Shown piece by piece: positions 10,791 to 23,148 of a DNA stretch of 64,000 bases. Position numbers and translations under genes: made by a program. The notes below the pieces were generated by a model. That model was not told the origin of the DNA, did no database searches, and worked only from the letters and a program-made list of their open reading frames with translations. Position 1 is the stretch's first letter; the number at the start of each line of letters is the position of its first letter. The DNA comes from Dinochytrium kinnereticum (lineage: Eukaryota > Chytridiomycota > Chytridiomycetes > Chytridiales > Chytridiaceae): assembly GCA_027604005.1 (NCBI GenBank), contig JADGJT010000008.1, positions 1 to 64,000 on the forward strand, given 5' to 3'.

Positions 10791-11875
10791 TTATTGATGT
10801 TCTACAACTCTGCACAATTTGAGAGCAAGGTAATGCCGAAGGCTACCGGGGTACGAAACCATCGCTATACCCTCCAACTTGTCTATTACTCGACGGATGC
10901 TCTTGACATTTTCCGCGGCCGCTTCCTCATTCAAGTTTGGAATTGACACCTCCCCCAAAATTTCGAGAACGAGTGCGAGACCTGCCATATCCGCTTGGCT
11001 GATTCCATTGCCTTGGAGAAGATGATGTGCTTCGTCTAGTAAGAAACCAAGAGTAAGCCGATTCCACTCCGGTACGATTTTCTGGAGTGATAGAAAAGCT
11101 TGCTTGAACCACATTTTTGAGTTCTCGAGAAGGTTTTGCTGTTCTTTGAGGTTGCTTGGTGGAATTACCTCCCTCAAAGACAATCTGAGGCGGTTGAAGA
11201 GGAACTCTGTGGCTTCGTAATTCTTGCGCAAATATATTCTTGATAGATGGCAAAAGATTTCTTCCGTAAGCTTTCCTGGCGAGTAGAGGGAGTTGGCCTC
11301 CTCTAAATTGAATATTAGTGAAAGACATTTGACTTCGTCACCAAGGATTCGACAAAACGAAAGGTTTCAAGAAATTCCTGCGAGCTGACCGAGTGTTGAA
11401 TTTCAAATAAACTAGCATCTATCGTCTTCGTTATCAGGTCGCAGATCTTTGTGATGATCTTTGTGCGTGCATCCTTTTCTTCATCTGAATTGATGTCAGC
11501 AATAGTCGCCCGTTTCCTCACTTTGACTATGAAGTAATGTATGGGTCAATATCTGCCATTCATCAAACATAGGAAGTACTTTGATCATGTTTAAGACTTC
11601 AAAGAACTTTCCAGTTGAGCACAGCTCGCAGCTGCAAAACCTGGTTGCCCTTCTATGAGTTTTCTCAAGGAGAAGCTTTAAACTCACCGCTGTTTTTTCA
11701 ATTCAAGTTGCTTGGTAACAAAGACTTTTGTTTTTTTGTAGCATATTGCCAGAGCCAGCTCTATTGTTTCATAAGACGTATACTCAGGCGTCTTCAAATA
11801 GCTCGTTGGGGCCATATTTTTCAAGGAGTTCGTTAATGATGGTGGTGGTGGTGAGTTCGTGGTTGGCGTCCACAT
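10791..11875 (-). CDS. Uncharacterised helical protein
   Basis: Not recognised. Four phase-compatible exons can be read: from 11875 to a GTGAGT donor near 11692, about 11634 to 11528, about 11483 to 11351, and about 11309 to 10791. This gives roughly 300 residues. The start is MWTPTTNSPPPPSL, proline-rich, followed by mostly helical sequence: YETIELALAICYKKTKVF, FFEVLNMIKVLPMFDEWQIL, EFLETFRFVES, NYEATEFLFNRLRLSL, and an ending of YPGSLRHYLALKLCRVV. No signal peptide or membrane segment. A helical-repeat fold is possible. An early ELALAI stretch superficially recalls Mei4 proteins, but I cannot support that. Introns are very short (37-57 nt). It converges tail to tail with RPC7, with stop codons 7 bp apart. 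Confidence 0.6.
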
Positions 11876-12264
11876 CGTCAGCTCAGCTTTGTTGAATTCT
11901 TTCCCACGGTGATCAAAAGTGAAAAAAAAGGAAACACTGAAGCTTTCTCTTTAGATAAGAGGAAGTGATGCATTCCCGTAGTTGAAGAGTCGCATTCAGC
12001 TAACGTTTATTTGTTTTCACTCATCCTCAATTTCCGGGGTGAAGGGCATCCTTTCCATTAATATAGATATCCACCTCAGAATGGAGATAAAATCAGCAAA
12101 GTATTGTCAAAATCATTGAATCATCCCTTCCCCCAGAATACAGCATCTTCTTCTTAAATAGATAGAAAAGGTTTGAGGGGGCTCATAGACATTTACAGTA
12201 CAGTAGAACTTGCAGTAATGTCAGTCACATCAAACTAGTGACAATTTTTTTAGATAATTTCAAC
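11876..12264. other. Intergenic region between divergent genes
   Basis: 389 bp between the divergent starts of the unknown gene and IFT54. AT-rich, with no open frame or RNA gene that I recognise. Presumed to hold both promoters. Confidence 0.5.
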
Positions 12265-14227
12265 ATGGCAAGCAAAGGTGACAAAACAAATGCGAGCGAC
12301 AACCCCAGCGCCAGCAACCCCAACTCCATCGAAGAGGCGGTCAAAAAGAGCATCGATATTCTCTCAAAAGTCATCAAGAAGCCTCCTCTCACTGCGAAGT
12401 TGCTCTCAAAGCCTCCGTTCCGATACCTCCATGACATGTTTTCAGAGATCATCAAGACTACGTCCTTTGCTGCAGGCCTGTACGATGATGCTGAAATGAG
12501 TTCGGATAATGTCAAGGTGAAAAATCTGCAATTGACCGATAGGTGCTGATTATAATTACTCAGGAAAAAGAAGCAAAGGTTGCTTATCTATTAAAAATGA
12601 TTGATTGCGTTGGTTGGTTCATATCATTTATCCTAGCAAAAAAAACCTAATTGTTGATGCAGGGATATCCACTGGAGTTGAAGTGAAGGCAAATCCGCTA
12701 AAGATTGTGGCTGGAATGGATCCTGATGAAACCAACGCATTTTTACAGCTGCTTGGAAAGGCGGTTTTAAAAAAGGTTTTCTTTACGTTGAAGATAACGT
12801 ACTTAATACGTGAATTTTCAAGGTTGACACAACGGATGCTGTAAAAAAAGTTCGTGCTGGTGAGCATCAGAAAAAAGGTGGAGCACCAAAAGCACAACCT
12901 TCGGCATCATCATCTCAACCTAGCGCCAAGCCACCTCCTACCGCCTCAGCACCACCGCCAGCAGCAAAGCAAAGCCAGCCTGCGACAACAGCTAAGCCCT
13001 CTGCGTACTAATTTGTATGAAATCTTCCACTAAACATATACTAGCGGCGCTGTCCCATCACCCACTTCCGAGATAAAACCAACATCTCAGAAAGCCCCCG
13101 CAGAAAAGCCTCCTCCAAGTGCATCTGCCGAAAGTGCAGTAAAAAGCCAGCCACCTGTTAAAGAAACAACAAATGAAAAGAAGGCCCATGCGCCTCCTCT
13201 TCCGCAAAGTGCTCATCCGAGGTCACCCGAGAAAGCCGTGGATCATTCATCTGAGCCATTTCAGTACGATGAAAATGTTTCAAAGCAAGTCGATGTTCAA
13301 GATCGGGACGGTAAGAGGGTATCAAGATGTTTTATTAAGCAGGTGCTCTCAGATGATGGGCAGAACGATGATGAAAGGGGATCTTCGAAGAATGCTATGG
13401 CACCCGTTGCGATTAAGCGAAGAGAAAGGCCATCTAGCGCCAGACCCGCCCCTCCGAAAGTCAGGCCAGCGGAACTAGCAGTTGTGGAAGAATTACCAAT
13501 GTTTGCACGAATTTCAGCTTTTTTTAATTTAGTTATAGCCTATCACCCGGAATTATTCAAGATACAAAGCCAGATGACGACGACGAAGATGATAGCTTTC
13601 TAATTATTCAGAACGATAAAAGTGAATCTAATGGTGGCCAGGCTGAATCGCAGGCTCAAGATGAGAATCACGGTAATATTAGTTAAACCCATGTCCGCTA
13701 AGATTTTAAGGTGGGCTGGTACGAAAGATTCTGGAAACAAAAGTTAAACTTGAGGGAAAACAATCCGATGATAGTAAAGGGCAAGAACGCCCCGCTAAGG
13801 ACAAAAACACCGCAAGGCGAGAGGTAAATAGCTTTAAATTAACTACCCTAAATGTTTCTAGATTGAGGCTTTAAGAGAATCCATACAATCTCTTTGCCGA
13901 AACACCAACCCCTTGGCAAAAACGTTAGACTATTTACAAGAAGATGTTGATAGTATGAACAAAGAGCTTGAATCATGGAAGGTTGAGAACAAACGGCATA
14001 AAATATTATTGGAGAACGAATTGAGGTTATTAAATACTAAGTGGCAAGGCTAAAAAGTTTGTAGGGAGACGAAAGAAATAATCGCACCATTAGAAGTCCG
14101 ATTGAAGCAAGTTGAGTCGGGTATCGAAGACCTCATCGACAAGATTAGCAACTCAAAGGCCACAATCATTCAAAACGATGCTAGCCTGCAAAGACTTCTC
14201 CGAAATATCACCCATCCCGTTAAGTGA
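12265..14227 (+). CDS. IFT54: Intraflagellar transport protein 54 (TRAF3IP1/MIP-T3)
   Basis: IFT-B subunit required to build and run cilia; the N-terminal calponin-homology-like domain binds tubulin and the C-terminal coiled coil pairs with IFT20. Exons start 12265-12516, 12564-12612, 12663-12775, with later ones to 14227. The N-terminus shows the family signature: KKPPLTAKLLSKPPFRYLHD, then IIKTTSFAAGLYDDAEMSS, and NPLKIVAGMDPDETNAFLQ. A long proline/alanine/lysine linker follows, then RPSSARPAPPKVRP, a DDEDDS acidic patch, HGGLVRKILETKVKLEG and the terminal coiled coil (LRESIQSLCRNTNPLAKTL onward). All parts of the family are present in order. This is direct evidence that the organism makes a flagellum. 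A 42 nt stop-free interval at 13311-13352 is a probable intron. Confidence 0.93.
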
Positions 14228-14414
14228 TCTTGACTCAAAGCATTGAATTCGCGAGGGAAGTAAAGAGAAATCACATATCTCAGCAGGGTGGCCACCTCTA
14301 TCCCCAATTTTCTGCTAAGAAATTGAGCAGAGCAAGGCGTGGGAATTTAGTTTCAGAAATAAAGAGCACCAAAAAATAAAAAAGTTATTCCCATTACCCT
14401 TTCATCACGGGGCG

Positions 14415-17400
14415 ATGGATCCGTCGCCTCAGTCTAGGCCGTCGTCTAACAAGATGTTCTTTTCTCGCGGCGGTTTCCAGGCCCAAGGGCATACCCAGAA
14501 CAACTTTTTTCACGCCCAGAGTAGCCCTAGCACAGGTTTGTGAGCGATTCATGAGGAAATTACCCCTATCGAGTTTCTAACGCCACCGAAACCCTGGGAG
14601 TGCAGCGAAAGCGAAACCTCACAACGTAACGAATGCTGTGCCATTAGACCATGAGACAAGCCGTGATGCTTTTTGTGTAACTTCTGGCTATCAAGGTGAG
14701 GTTCAGTCAAAACCATCATGTTAACGTATTGGTCAAGAATCTGGACAAAATGACATTCAGAGTCTCTCTACGTTCAGTAAAGAAGATTCCCACGGACAGG
14801 GGGGTTTCTTGAAGACTTCGGAGAGGCCTCAAAGCGTGCATAGCCGACAGCCGGCTACTCATACTCCCAATCAGGCATATGGAGCGAAGACGCCAAAGGC
14901 CAAACCCAAGCAGCCTGATTACGATCTTCAAGGAGGGATGAGTACTGCGAGGGATTACGGAAGCTTTACTAATGGCAACTCTCGATGTAAGCTCATTAAA
15001 GTGTTGTGGTCTCAACTATAATAGCTTACAAAAATGATGGATACATGAACGATAATTCAACCGAAGATGTAGATTCTCGACCTCGAATTATGAAAAAGGG
15101 CGAAAATCAAACAAATATCGAGAATATCCCGGTCGGCCGATCAAAGGAACTCGTCCGAACCTTTGCAGCCCCACTTTCATCGCCCAAAACCACAGCACTC
15201 AGCACAATTTCTCAAGATTCCCCAGTTGAAGACCCCACCAACATGATGATGCAACTTGCGAAAATGTGCGGGCAGAGAGGGGATGAACAAGCTCGGCGTA
15301 TTGAAGAACTGGTTTGGATTTGGATTATGCTCAGTACGATTATTAAGTTTCAAACAGGAAGGCGAGGTCACAACAAAATCAACTGTGATTCAGAATCTGC
15401 AGGGTCAAGTTCGCCAACTCGTTGCGAACAACACTCGGCTGCAATCGGAGCATTATCAACTTAAATCATCGGTTGACGAGCTTTCTAAAGAGTAAGTTTG
15501 CTCTTAAGGATGTTTTGCTCTTAACATAAACTAGATGCGGAACTTTGAAGGAGACTTGCAGGCAATATGAGGTTGGGCCTTTTCTTTCCTACAGCTTCTA
15601 ACACTACTTAAAATCTGATTACCCTAGGTTAATCGAAAAGAATTGGAGAAAATACACCGGGATTTTGACGGCGCAAAAGTAAAGCTTATAAATGAGATTG
15701 CGGAGGCTAGAGCATGTAGGGGGTTTCTGAGGGAATATGTTTTAAGTTCTTTCTTTTATAGCAATGGGGGAAGCTGAAAAGATGCAGGCTTCCTTAGAGT
15801 GGAGGCTTTTAGAAGCGAAGAATAAAGGTATAAAGCATTCCGTATTGAGCTATTAATTCTTCTCGAAATTGTAGAAACCGAAAATGAGGAGCGATTAAGC
15901 GAATCTATTGAGAATGAGAAGAAACGTTCGAAGCAGCTGGAGGAGTCTTTAAACCTAAACTCGACTCTTGAAGAGAAAAATGCCACTCTTTCTAGATGCT
16001 TGAGTGAGGTTAAAGCATCTGCAGCAGAGGAGCTTAACGAAAAACTTAACACTATATCGTCTTTGCAAGAAGATAACGGTGAGGATATCTACCTCTATGG
16101 CGTATTTATAAAACAACTATTTAGACTCTCTACGTCTTGAAATTGAAAGGATATCAGAGGAAAGCGATAAGAAAGTGAAAACTCTTGAAGAGCAGTACGA
16201 GATGAAGCGAGCACGCTACCAAACCCACTTCGACATGATCGGTTCCGGATACTCCGAAAAGTTTACAACAATAATTCAAGCACTCCACTCCTCTTATTCC
16301 ACACGCATCTCCGAACTCATCCAATCCCATTCCGAAGAACGACATGTCCTAGCCGCAGCCCACTCTCGTGAAAACGAGACCGTTAGGATTCTGTTCTCAG
16401 GAAAAGAAGACCAACTTATCAAAGATCGCTCGGAGACGGCTGCTAAATTAGAAAGTCTGGAGATAGAATTTTCTGAGCTTCAAGAGGAGATATTGTTGCT
16501 GCGAACTCAGAGGGAGGGCTTGATGAACGAAAAGCATCAGCTGGAAGTTGAGCTTCATACCGCAAAGGCTACGGCTGATTTGATTTCCGCGGATCTTCGT
16601 CATGAAAGGGATAATAGTAGGAGAGCTGCGGATGAGTCCCAACTTGAGAGGGAGAAACTTAACGGGGAGCTTCGGGTCGCAGAGGAAAAAATCAGTAACC
16701 TCAATGACCGCATCAAAATGCTTGTAGAAGATCGCGATAGAGACGAGGGGGAGATGTCTTCTTTAAAGAATACTATATCTTTAGGAAAAGAAGAAATTAT
16801 GAAGCTTCAGCTGGAGATTTTGGAACACGGCAAGAAGCTATCAGAAAATAGCCAAAGGCAACACCAATTATTTTCTGGTTTATTGCTAAATTTCTAAAGA
16901 CACAAGGAAGAAGCGAAGTATATCGAGGGTCTTTTGAAAGAAGCTTCTGCAGATAAGGATGATCTCAAAAAACAGTTAACTCGGCCGATCGCGAATTTAA
17001 TTATTCATTATGTTTTAGGATCAAATCCTGGGAGGACAAATTTAGAAGCTTGCAATCCAGTTTGGAATCTGAGCGTGATGAGTGGATAGACAAGGAGGTT
17101 TCGATTCTTGAAGAGTAAGTTTTCGGGTTTTGAATAATTTAACAATCCCAGCAACAACGCTAAGCAAAAGAGTATCGAAAATTTAGAAGATAATCGCAAA
17201 CGCCTCCAAGAAGCCTTGTCTCAAAAAGTTACCGAGGTCTATATATATCTATCTAATTTCTTACTAACCTCAACAGCTTTCATTAAAAGAAAATAGAATC
17301 AAGGAACTAGAAGTCGCTCTCGACCTGATTAAGCAAGGATGCGGCACTGCCAACTCAGAACTATCATCCGCTATGAGCGCGAAACTAGAACTTCAGGAAG

Positions 17401-18658
17401 AAATCACGAGATTAACGGCTCTTCTAGACGATGCCAAAAAAACTTCTTCTAAGCGAGAGGGTGAATTGCAGAAGCTAGAGGCGCAAACCTCGAGCGAGGC
17501 GGTCCGATTAAAAAAACAGATTGAGGATTTGAGTCGTGCAAAGACAGCCAGCGATGATCGTGTGAGAGAAATGGAGGTTAGTGGCATTAAGATTGAGAAA
17601 GCCTTAATTAGCCATAGACCTTAATATCTCAGAAAAATAAGGAGCTTCAAAGTCTATCTGAAAATGTTTGCTGTTTTTCTATTTTCTATTTTTTGATATC
17701 ATAAAGGAGGCGAAAACTGTACAGCAGCTAAAAGAGTATATACTCCGTCAAGAGGTAGGTGTTTTTCAAAATTCTTCTTCTAAATGCATAAAAAGGTCGC
17801 CCTTCGAAGCCAGCTCGACAAAAGTGTTCAGGAGCTCAAAGCCAAAGAAGCCGAAAATGTGCGAGTTATAAGCCAGCTCAACTCAACTATCTATAGGTAG
17901 CTTTGAAGAAAAGTTTGATGGACGAGAAGCAACGCGCCAAAGAAGGCAAGAAGGGATATTTATTTGCCATTGTAACGTTAATCTGAATTAGTTAATGACT
18001 TCACGAAAGCGACTTCCGAACCAGTGAAAGGCACACACAGTAAAATAAGTAAACTAACGCAAATGATAGAAACCAAAGAAGATGAACCGAAGGAATCCAC
18101 CACTAAAAATAAATCCAAGCGATTGCTCGAGCCTGAGGTAGTTTGGTCTATCAGAGATGAGTTTTAACAAAGTAGATTCCTCCATTACCGAAGGAGCCTG
18201 AAAGCACGGGCCGCCAGAAAAAGGGTCGTAAAACGATTGAAACGCAAAAGCCACGAACGAGTTTGGTTGTAAGTCTGATAAGCTATTACCATCCGAGTAA
18301 AACTCTTTCCTTCTTCCAGACCTTCGCAGAACCGAATGTTAAGTGTGGGGTCAAAGGTATGCCTAGCATATGAGTTCTTATTCTGACGTTTTAGGCTTAA
18401 CGTGAGGAAAAAAAAATGGGAGAAAAACGACATGAGCTAATCTTCTCTAGGTCCCCAAGTAGAATTCCAGACAAGATCGAGAGATCTCAGCCAAGGGTAT
18501 TGTCTTTCTCGTTCTTCAAATTTCCTCATGCAATCTCAGAAATCACCGCACACGCAAGAACGGCCAGAGCGTCCCAGCAAACGTCGGCATATTATCGTCC
18601 CAAAGGAAGATAATGATGAGATAGGCGACACGCTCTTTGAAGAGCTCTCATACAATTA
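14415..18658 (+). CDS. Long coiled-coil protein, many small introns
   Basis: The start MDPSQSRPSSNKMFFSRGG opens a serine/glutamine-rich, low-complexity N-terminal third (to about 15230), followed by near-continuous coiled coil from about 15250 to 18000. Heptad-rich segments include LQGQVRQLVANNTRL, LEIERISEESDKKV, LESLEIEFSELQEE and LQEEITRLTALLDD. The C-terminal tail is basic, with TFAEPNVKCGVKG, RPSKRRHIIVPK and an acidic ending DTLFEELSYN. At least 15 short introns are needed; not every junction was resolved, notably 16890-17160 and 17600-18300. No enzyme domain is visible. The order (disordered N-terminus, long rod, basic tail) resembles SYCP1-like or centrosomal rods, but that is shape, not homology. 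Independent evidence for a more specific call is lacking. Confidence 0.7.
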
Positions 18659-18766
18659 AGGGATGTAAAATCGTGAAATTTATTCAGTAAAGAAAGAAGT
18701 GTGTATATGAGGGAAACAGCCATAGCTTTGTTATTCAAAGAAATAAATCTATAGTTTCAATAAATC

Positions 18767-21410
18767 TTAAAGGTAGACGATTTGATCATAATCGCGGCTG
18801 CCTAAAAAAAAGAAGTCAGCATGTAGTGGCTGGGTAAGAAAAACAAACAAACAAATGCCTACCATGCACCACCAATATGGACAATAGCTCCTTGATGGCC
18901 TCCTCTAGAACAACCACATTCTTCAAAAACTCCGCATCAAGGTCAATCTCCCCCATATTTCTCGTATTATTATACTGAGAAGTTTCCTTCCGTCTCCATG
19001 GCCACATATCCTGAGGGGTAGATGCCGGTGTATCCGCATTGCTAAAGAGCTGTTGCCGGGTTTTCGTCAGGGTGTTTTCAAAGGTCGGGAGGGTAGCTCT
19101 TCTTTCCTCAACTTCCCTTCTGAGGCGGACGATGATCGTGTGTAGGGAAGGAAACGACGGGCCGAGTAGGATGTCAGAGGCAAAGAGGTACATATATAAA
19201 AGGGGTAGGGGGGCTGACGCTAGTTGAGCAAGGACGCCGGTGAGGGCCTAAAGAAACAAACGGATTAAATGATTAGCCTTAACAGCCAAAAAAAAAACAA
19301 AAAACAATAACATAGAGCATGCTACACTCACAATATTGATCTCAAATGAATGCCCGAAAAAGTTTGAGAACTTGGTGAGAAGCTTCCTTAGAGTCGTGTC
19401 CCTGCTAAGCTCAATCATCGCATCTCTTACTGGTGAGCTAACAGGAAGAAGACCGCCAACAGAATTATCTGCCGGAGACGCATGCCTCAGAGAATTTTGC
19501 GAAGGAAAGCCATTCGATATTTCCTCCGAATAAGTGGGCAACGATGAGCCCCTCGAATTAATAACAGGTGGTGCAGCCTGGGCTTTTCTATGCCTAACCA
19601 AATGCGACCTTATAAAGCTCTCCGCTTCAGTCAAATAAGCCCCTAAAGTCGCCTCATCAGGGTAAGCAGCAACATTCATGAGCGATCCTTCCTCAATAGG
19701 CAAGGTAGAAGCTTCAAGCGGTACAAGGGCAAAGTATCGAGAAACAAGGAACAAATGATCATGAATATCCGTGGCAATCAAATCTCGCAGCTCCATCTTT
19801 GCCTTGCCGGCAGATGACGGCATCTCTCCCCAAAGAAATTTCGGATTTTTAGCATACCCTACTTTTGGTATCGGAAGGCGTTCTATGAAGAGATGAAGGG
19901 CGTGATGAGAGTGGAAAGCCAAAAGATTTTGAAAAACGGTCAGAGTCGCCGATACCACTTCCTCCGAGAGCGAATTAAGCTTGGAGATGAGAATGTCCCG
20001 TAGGCCGAGTATCATTTCACCGCCATCTGTAGAACCGGCATGGGACCTATCCCCACCATTCGTACTCGTATCTTCCTCATCCTCATCCCCGCTTAAAAGG
20101 AAAGATGAGAATAGTGCCGAGAGCTCGTCCTCCTGAATCGCCATAAGCATCTGATGGATGTAGAAGAGAACAGCAACAGTGGTCCCATCAAAGTCACTAG
20201 AATTCGTGATAGAGGACTGAACAATATTCTCTAAAAAGGTCTCTTTCAAATCCTTTAAGATGGCCTTTGTAATCTTGGAGCTTGGACACCGCAAAAGAAT
20301 CCCTTGCACGAATCTAAGCAGTCTGAGGAAGGCCTCCATGTCATCACGGAACGACTCAAGGGCATTACGTCGATTCTGTGCTCCCGAGTTGCCTCGGATA
20401 GCCTCTCCCCATACCACGCCTTGTGGAAGGGTGGGTGGCAACTGAGAGTATAGTCCACCCAGCCCACCTATGGCAGAAGATGCAAAGTCGGTTTTGCAGA
20501 TGTAAGTCTCGAGATCGCCAGATGCAAGCTCTATCAGAAATAAGCAGGCCTCTCGCGCAAAATCGCCTCGGTGACCCTCAAGGTGAATGTAACGAAGGAG
20601 ATGATCGAAAAGCGCGAACTCGTACTCTGCCACCCTTGCGACGGACTTATCTGGACCAGGGTCGGGCAACTCGATCTCCGGTGTCCCATTTTTCGATGGA
20701 GATGGAGAGGTGAAAGCTTGTCCAGCAGCAAAAGATTCGCGAGGAACGTTGCGCGGTACATGAGTGCGGCTGAAAAAAATATACAAGAGCTCATTGTGTT
20801 CATGAATCTTGGCCGAGATGTCATACTCCAGTTCAACCAGATCATCCTCATAGGTGCCTTCCTTGTCTCCAGAGCTCGCTCGGATCAGAGAGAGGGTCGG
20901 TCGATGTATGGCGTTCTGGATCATCAGATTGGGGTCGAGAACCGAGATGAGGTGGTTCAGAAAGCGAATCACCTCTCCCCTGAACCCATTCGGAACGTCA
21001 TTCTCAGAGATCTTAACTAGAGTTGCCATCATGTCGTCATTCAGAAAGAGTTCCGTGCAGCCACCAGGTTCAACGCCGCCATCGCTGATAGCCCTCTCCT
21101 TGAGCAGGATATCCACCATGTTGTGAAGGTTCTTCACGATATCCGTATCGCCAACATGCTTCCCCCAGTTTCCCTCAGTCTGAGGATAGGATCGATGAGT
21201 CTCACGGCATTCATTCATTCGCATCCGGTCTAAGAGAAGAGATGGACCCACCTGAAAGTCCACAATGATTGAGTCCCAAGCCCGCTGGAACTTTTGCACC
21301 AGATGCGCCCGCTCTCTGGGTTTTCTCCTGGCGGGGCTGAAGTTCTCCCTCAGCGTCTGGTTAATGGACCTGAAGAACTGGATGGGATCGCCCTTTCCCT
21401 CCATGCTCAT
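18767..21410 (-). CDS. FHIP: FHIP (FTS-Hook-interacting protein, FAM160/RAI16-like)
   Basis: Part of the FTS-Hook-FHIP complex that links dynein to early endosomes. Exons: 19332-21410, 18863-19247 and 18767-18801. I start at the Met at 21410 (MSMEGKGDPIQFF), since an N-terminal FQRAWDSIIVDFQ helix is the family pattern; the frame is open up to 21719, but that part is antisense to another gene. Key family block: GDFAREACLFLIELASGD, then TDFASSAIGGLGGLYSQLP. The C-terminal part holds the ALTGVLAQLASAPLPLL helix and ends with SRDYDQIVYL, a typical terminal helix. Length near 830 residues is normal. Together with long-range hyphal or rhizoid transport in fungi, its role is endosome motility. Confidence 0.88.
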
Positions 21411-21462
21411 GCCTTGCGAGGTGTGAAGGTCGAAAAGGTATTGTAATATTGTGTAACTGCAG
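21411..21462. promoter_or_regulatory. Divergent promoter, FHIP / membrane protein
   Basis: 52 bp between divergent start codons. It includes GTAATATTGTG-like AT-rich sequence but no clear TATA box. Confidence 0.4.
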
Positions 21463-22135
21463 ATGAGTTTCCTCAAGACCTTCTTCTTGCTTGGGGGGGT
21501 TGAGCTGGCGGTGCTGGCGCTGCTCGGCAGCTTGTGGTCTCTGCTCACGAACATCTTCCTGGTGAATGCCCACACTGCAGTGTCCCATGTCCAGGTGGTT
21601 TGGTCGCTGCTGTGCCTCAGCTTCAGCATGCTTGGGCTGCACGGTATCTGGAAAGACGACTTTAGGATTGTGCGATTGTGGGCGATATGGTAACTGGATT
21701 GACTCTCCAATGCAGGCAAGCTGAATGATGATCACAGGTTTTACTTTTCCACTTCCATGTCGCTGCTAGCAGACTGGTCCTCGGTTGCCTATGCTATTGT
21801 TTGTCTGAAGGGGTGTATATTGGACCGTCACGGACACTGCAAAAACTTGGAGCTGCTTCGATTGGTAATGTATTCCTTGCAGCTGTATTTGTTCTGATGA
21901 GTGTCTGTTGCAGTGCGCCTTCCTTGTCGCCTTTGGCCATACACTTGTGTCAGTGTATTTGATCTACTGTTTACGGATCTATCTCCAGGTATGGCTTCCA
22001 TTGCAATTTATACGATCTCTTATGCTGTCGGCCGTCATTTTGAATGCATTCCTTTTTAAACAGGATCGATCTGCTTCAACTCGCGAGAATAGATTTTCCC
22101 AAGATGAGAAGGGTCCACTTGTCGAGTCGGCATGA
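21463..22135 (+). CDS. Small four-helix membrane protein, unknown function
   Basis: Not recognised. Exons: 21463 to about 21691, about 21737 to 21865, about 21914 to 21988, and about 22067 to 22135. About 165 residues. Four hydrophobic segments: KTFFLLGGVELAVLALLGSL, HVQVVWSLLCLSFSMLGLHG, SVAYAIVCLKGCI, and AFLVAFGHTLVSVYLIYC. The C-terminus is charged and cytoplasmic-looking (STRENRFSQDEKGPL). Splice borders are clean: a TATG|GTAACT donor to ATCACAG, then TTG|GTAATG to TTGCAG. The third intron, GTATGG to AACAG, is 78 nt and stop-free, so a longer form is possible. It shares a 52 bp promoter with FHIP. Confidence 0.65.
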
Positions 22136-22217
22136 TCTATCTGCACAGCGGGCAACTCAATCACGGCACATCCTCTAACATGGAGCACACAGCTCCGTCT
22201 CTGTACATATTTATCGC

Positions 22218-23097
22218 TCAAGGCTCTGCTGTTGAGAAAACCTTGACCACTTCATCGATATTCTCCATATCATCTATAAGCTTTTGAAAGTCCGTGCTGT
22301 TTTCATTCAGCTTGACTCGATTGACGGGAATAAATGCAACGGGATCCAATTCCTTAACCTCATAGGATCGGTCCGCAAAATAAGCTTGAACTTTTAAGAC
22401 ATCGGTAGTTGGACAGAACACCTCAAGAGCCTCCCCTCCCGGGTCCTCGGAATCCCCCAGATTCACCTCCTCAAACCCCTCAACTGCATCGCACTCCAGA
22501 GCAGCTTCGGTGAGCTTCTCGATATCATGCGTGGTATTTCCAGAGGTGATCAACAACCTCCCGCTCTTGGTGAAAAGGTATAGCACAGGCGTTAAACTCC
22601 CACCATTCTTCGTGAAGCAATGGCGAATCTCAGCAAAAGTCTTGCCTCTGTTCGATGTTAACGCTTGAACCACAACCGCGACCCCATAAGAGGTAAGGCC
22701 TTCGTAAACTACAGACTCCAACTCTTCTTGCGGGCCACTCTTGTCACCAACCCCAATGGTGGCAAGCCCCTTCTTCATAGCAGCATCCACATTACCCTTA
22801 GGCATTTGCGCTTGCCGCGCCAAATTCAATGCGGCTGAGAGATACAGGTTGGTTGAGGGGCTGGTGTCCTTTCCTCCGGCTCGAAAGGAGGAGATGATTT
22901 GATTCGAGATCTTAAAGGACAAGGGTCAGCAGATAGCCAGGAAGACTCCTCAGTACCTTTGCAAATAGCCTCGCCCGAGAGAGATCGTTGGCACCTTTAG
23001 CTCTCTTTATCTGCGACCAGCGGTTATGCCCTGCATGGCGCCGCTGCGAATGCAACAACGGAACGAGCAAAGAGTTCAACCGGTTTATGAAAAACAT
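22218..23097 (-). CDS. TACO1: TACO1, mitochondrial YebC/PmpR family translation factor
   Basis: YebC-family protein needed for mitochondrial translation of cytochrome c oxidase subunit I. Exons: 22957-23097 and 22218-22910. The start MFFINRLNSLLVPLLHSQRR is a typical mitochondrial presequence, followed by AGHNRWSQIKRAKG, the hallmark beginning of YebC (bacterial GHSKWANIKHRK). Later: ARQAQMPKGNVDAAMKKGL, LESVVYEGLTSYGVAVVVQ, NRGKTFAEIRHCFTKNGGSL, each matching conserved YebC strands. Length about 277 residues agrees with the family. It shares a 51 bp divergent promoter with the F-box protein. Confidence 0.93.
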
Positions 23098-23148
23098 CGA
23101 GCAAAAATATTGGTGACTTGTCACTCGGTGGTTACTGCAAACCAAGAC
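23098..23148. promoter_or_regulatory. Divergent promoter, TACO1 / F-box protein
   Basis: 51 bp between divergent start codons; no recognised element. Confidence 0.4.

Noticed and set aside
14605..14690. tRNA-like pattern on the minus strand (an A-box match TGGTCTAATGG and a GGGTTTCGG segment)
   Set aside because: No proper anticodon or acceptor stem can be folded, and the plus strand reads as an exon joining its neighbours in phase (KPHNVTNAVPLDHETSRDA).
21411..21719. N-terminal extension of FHIP to an upstream Met at 21719
   Set aside because: It is antisense to the small membrane protein, and family proteins start near the FQRAWDSI helix.
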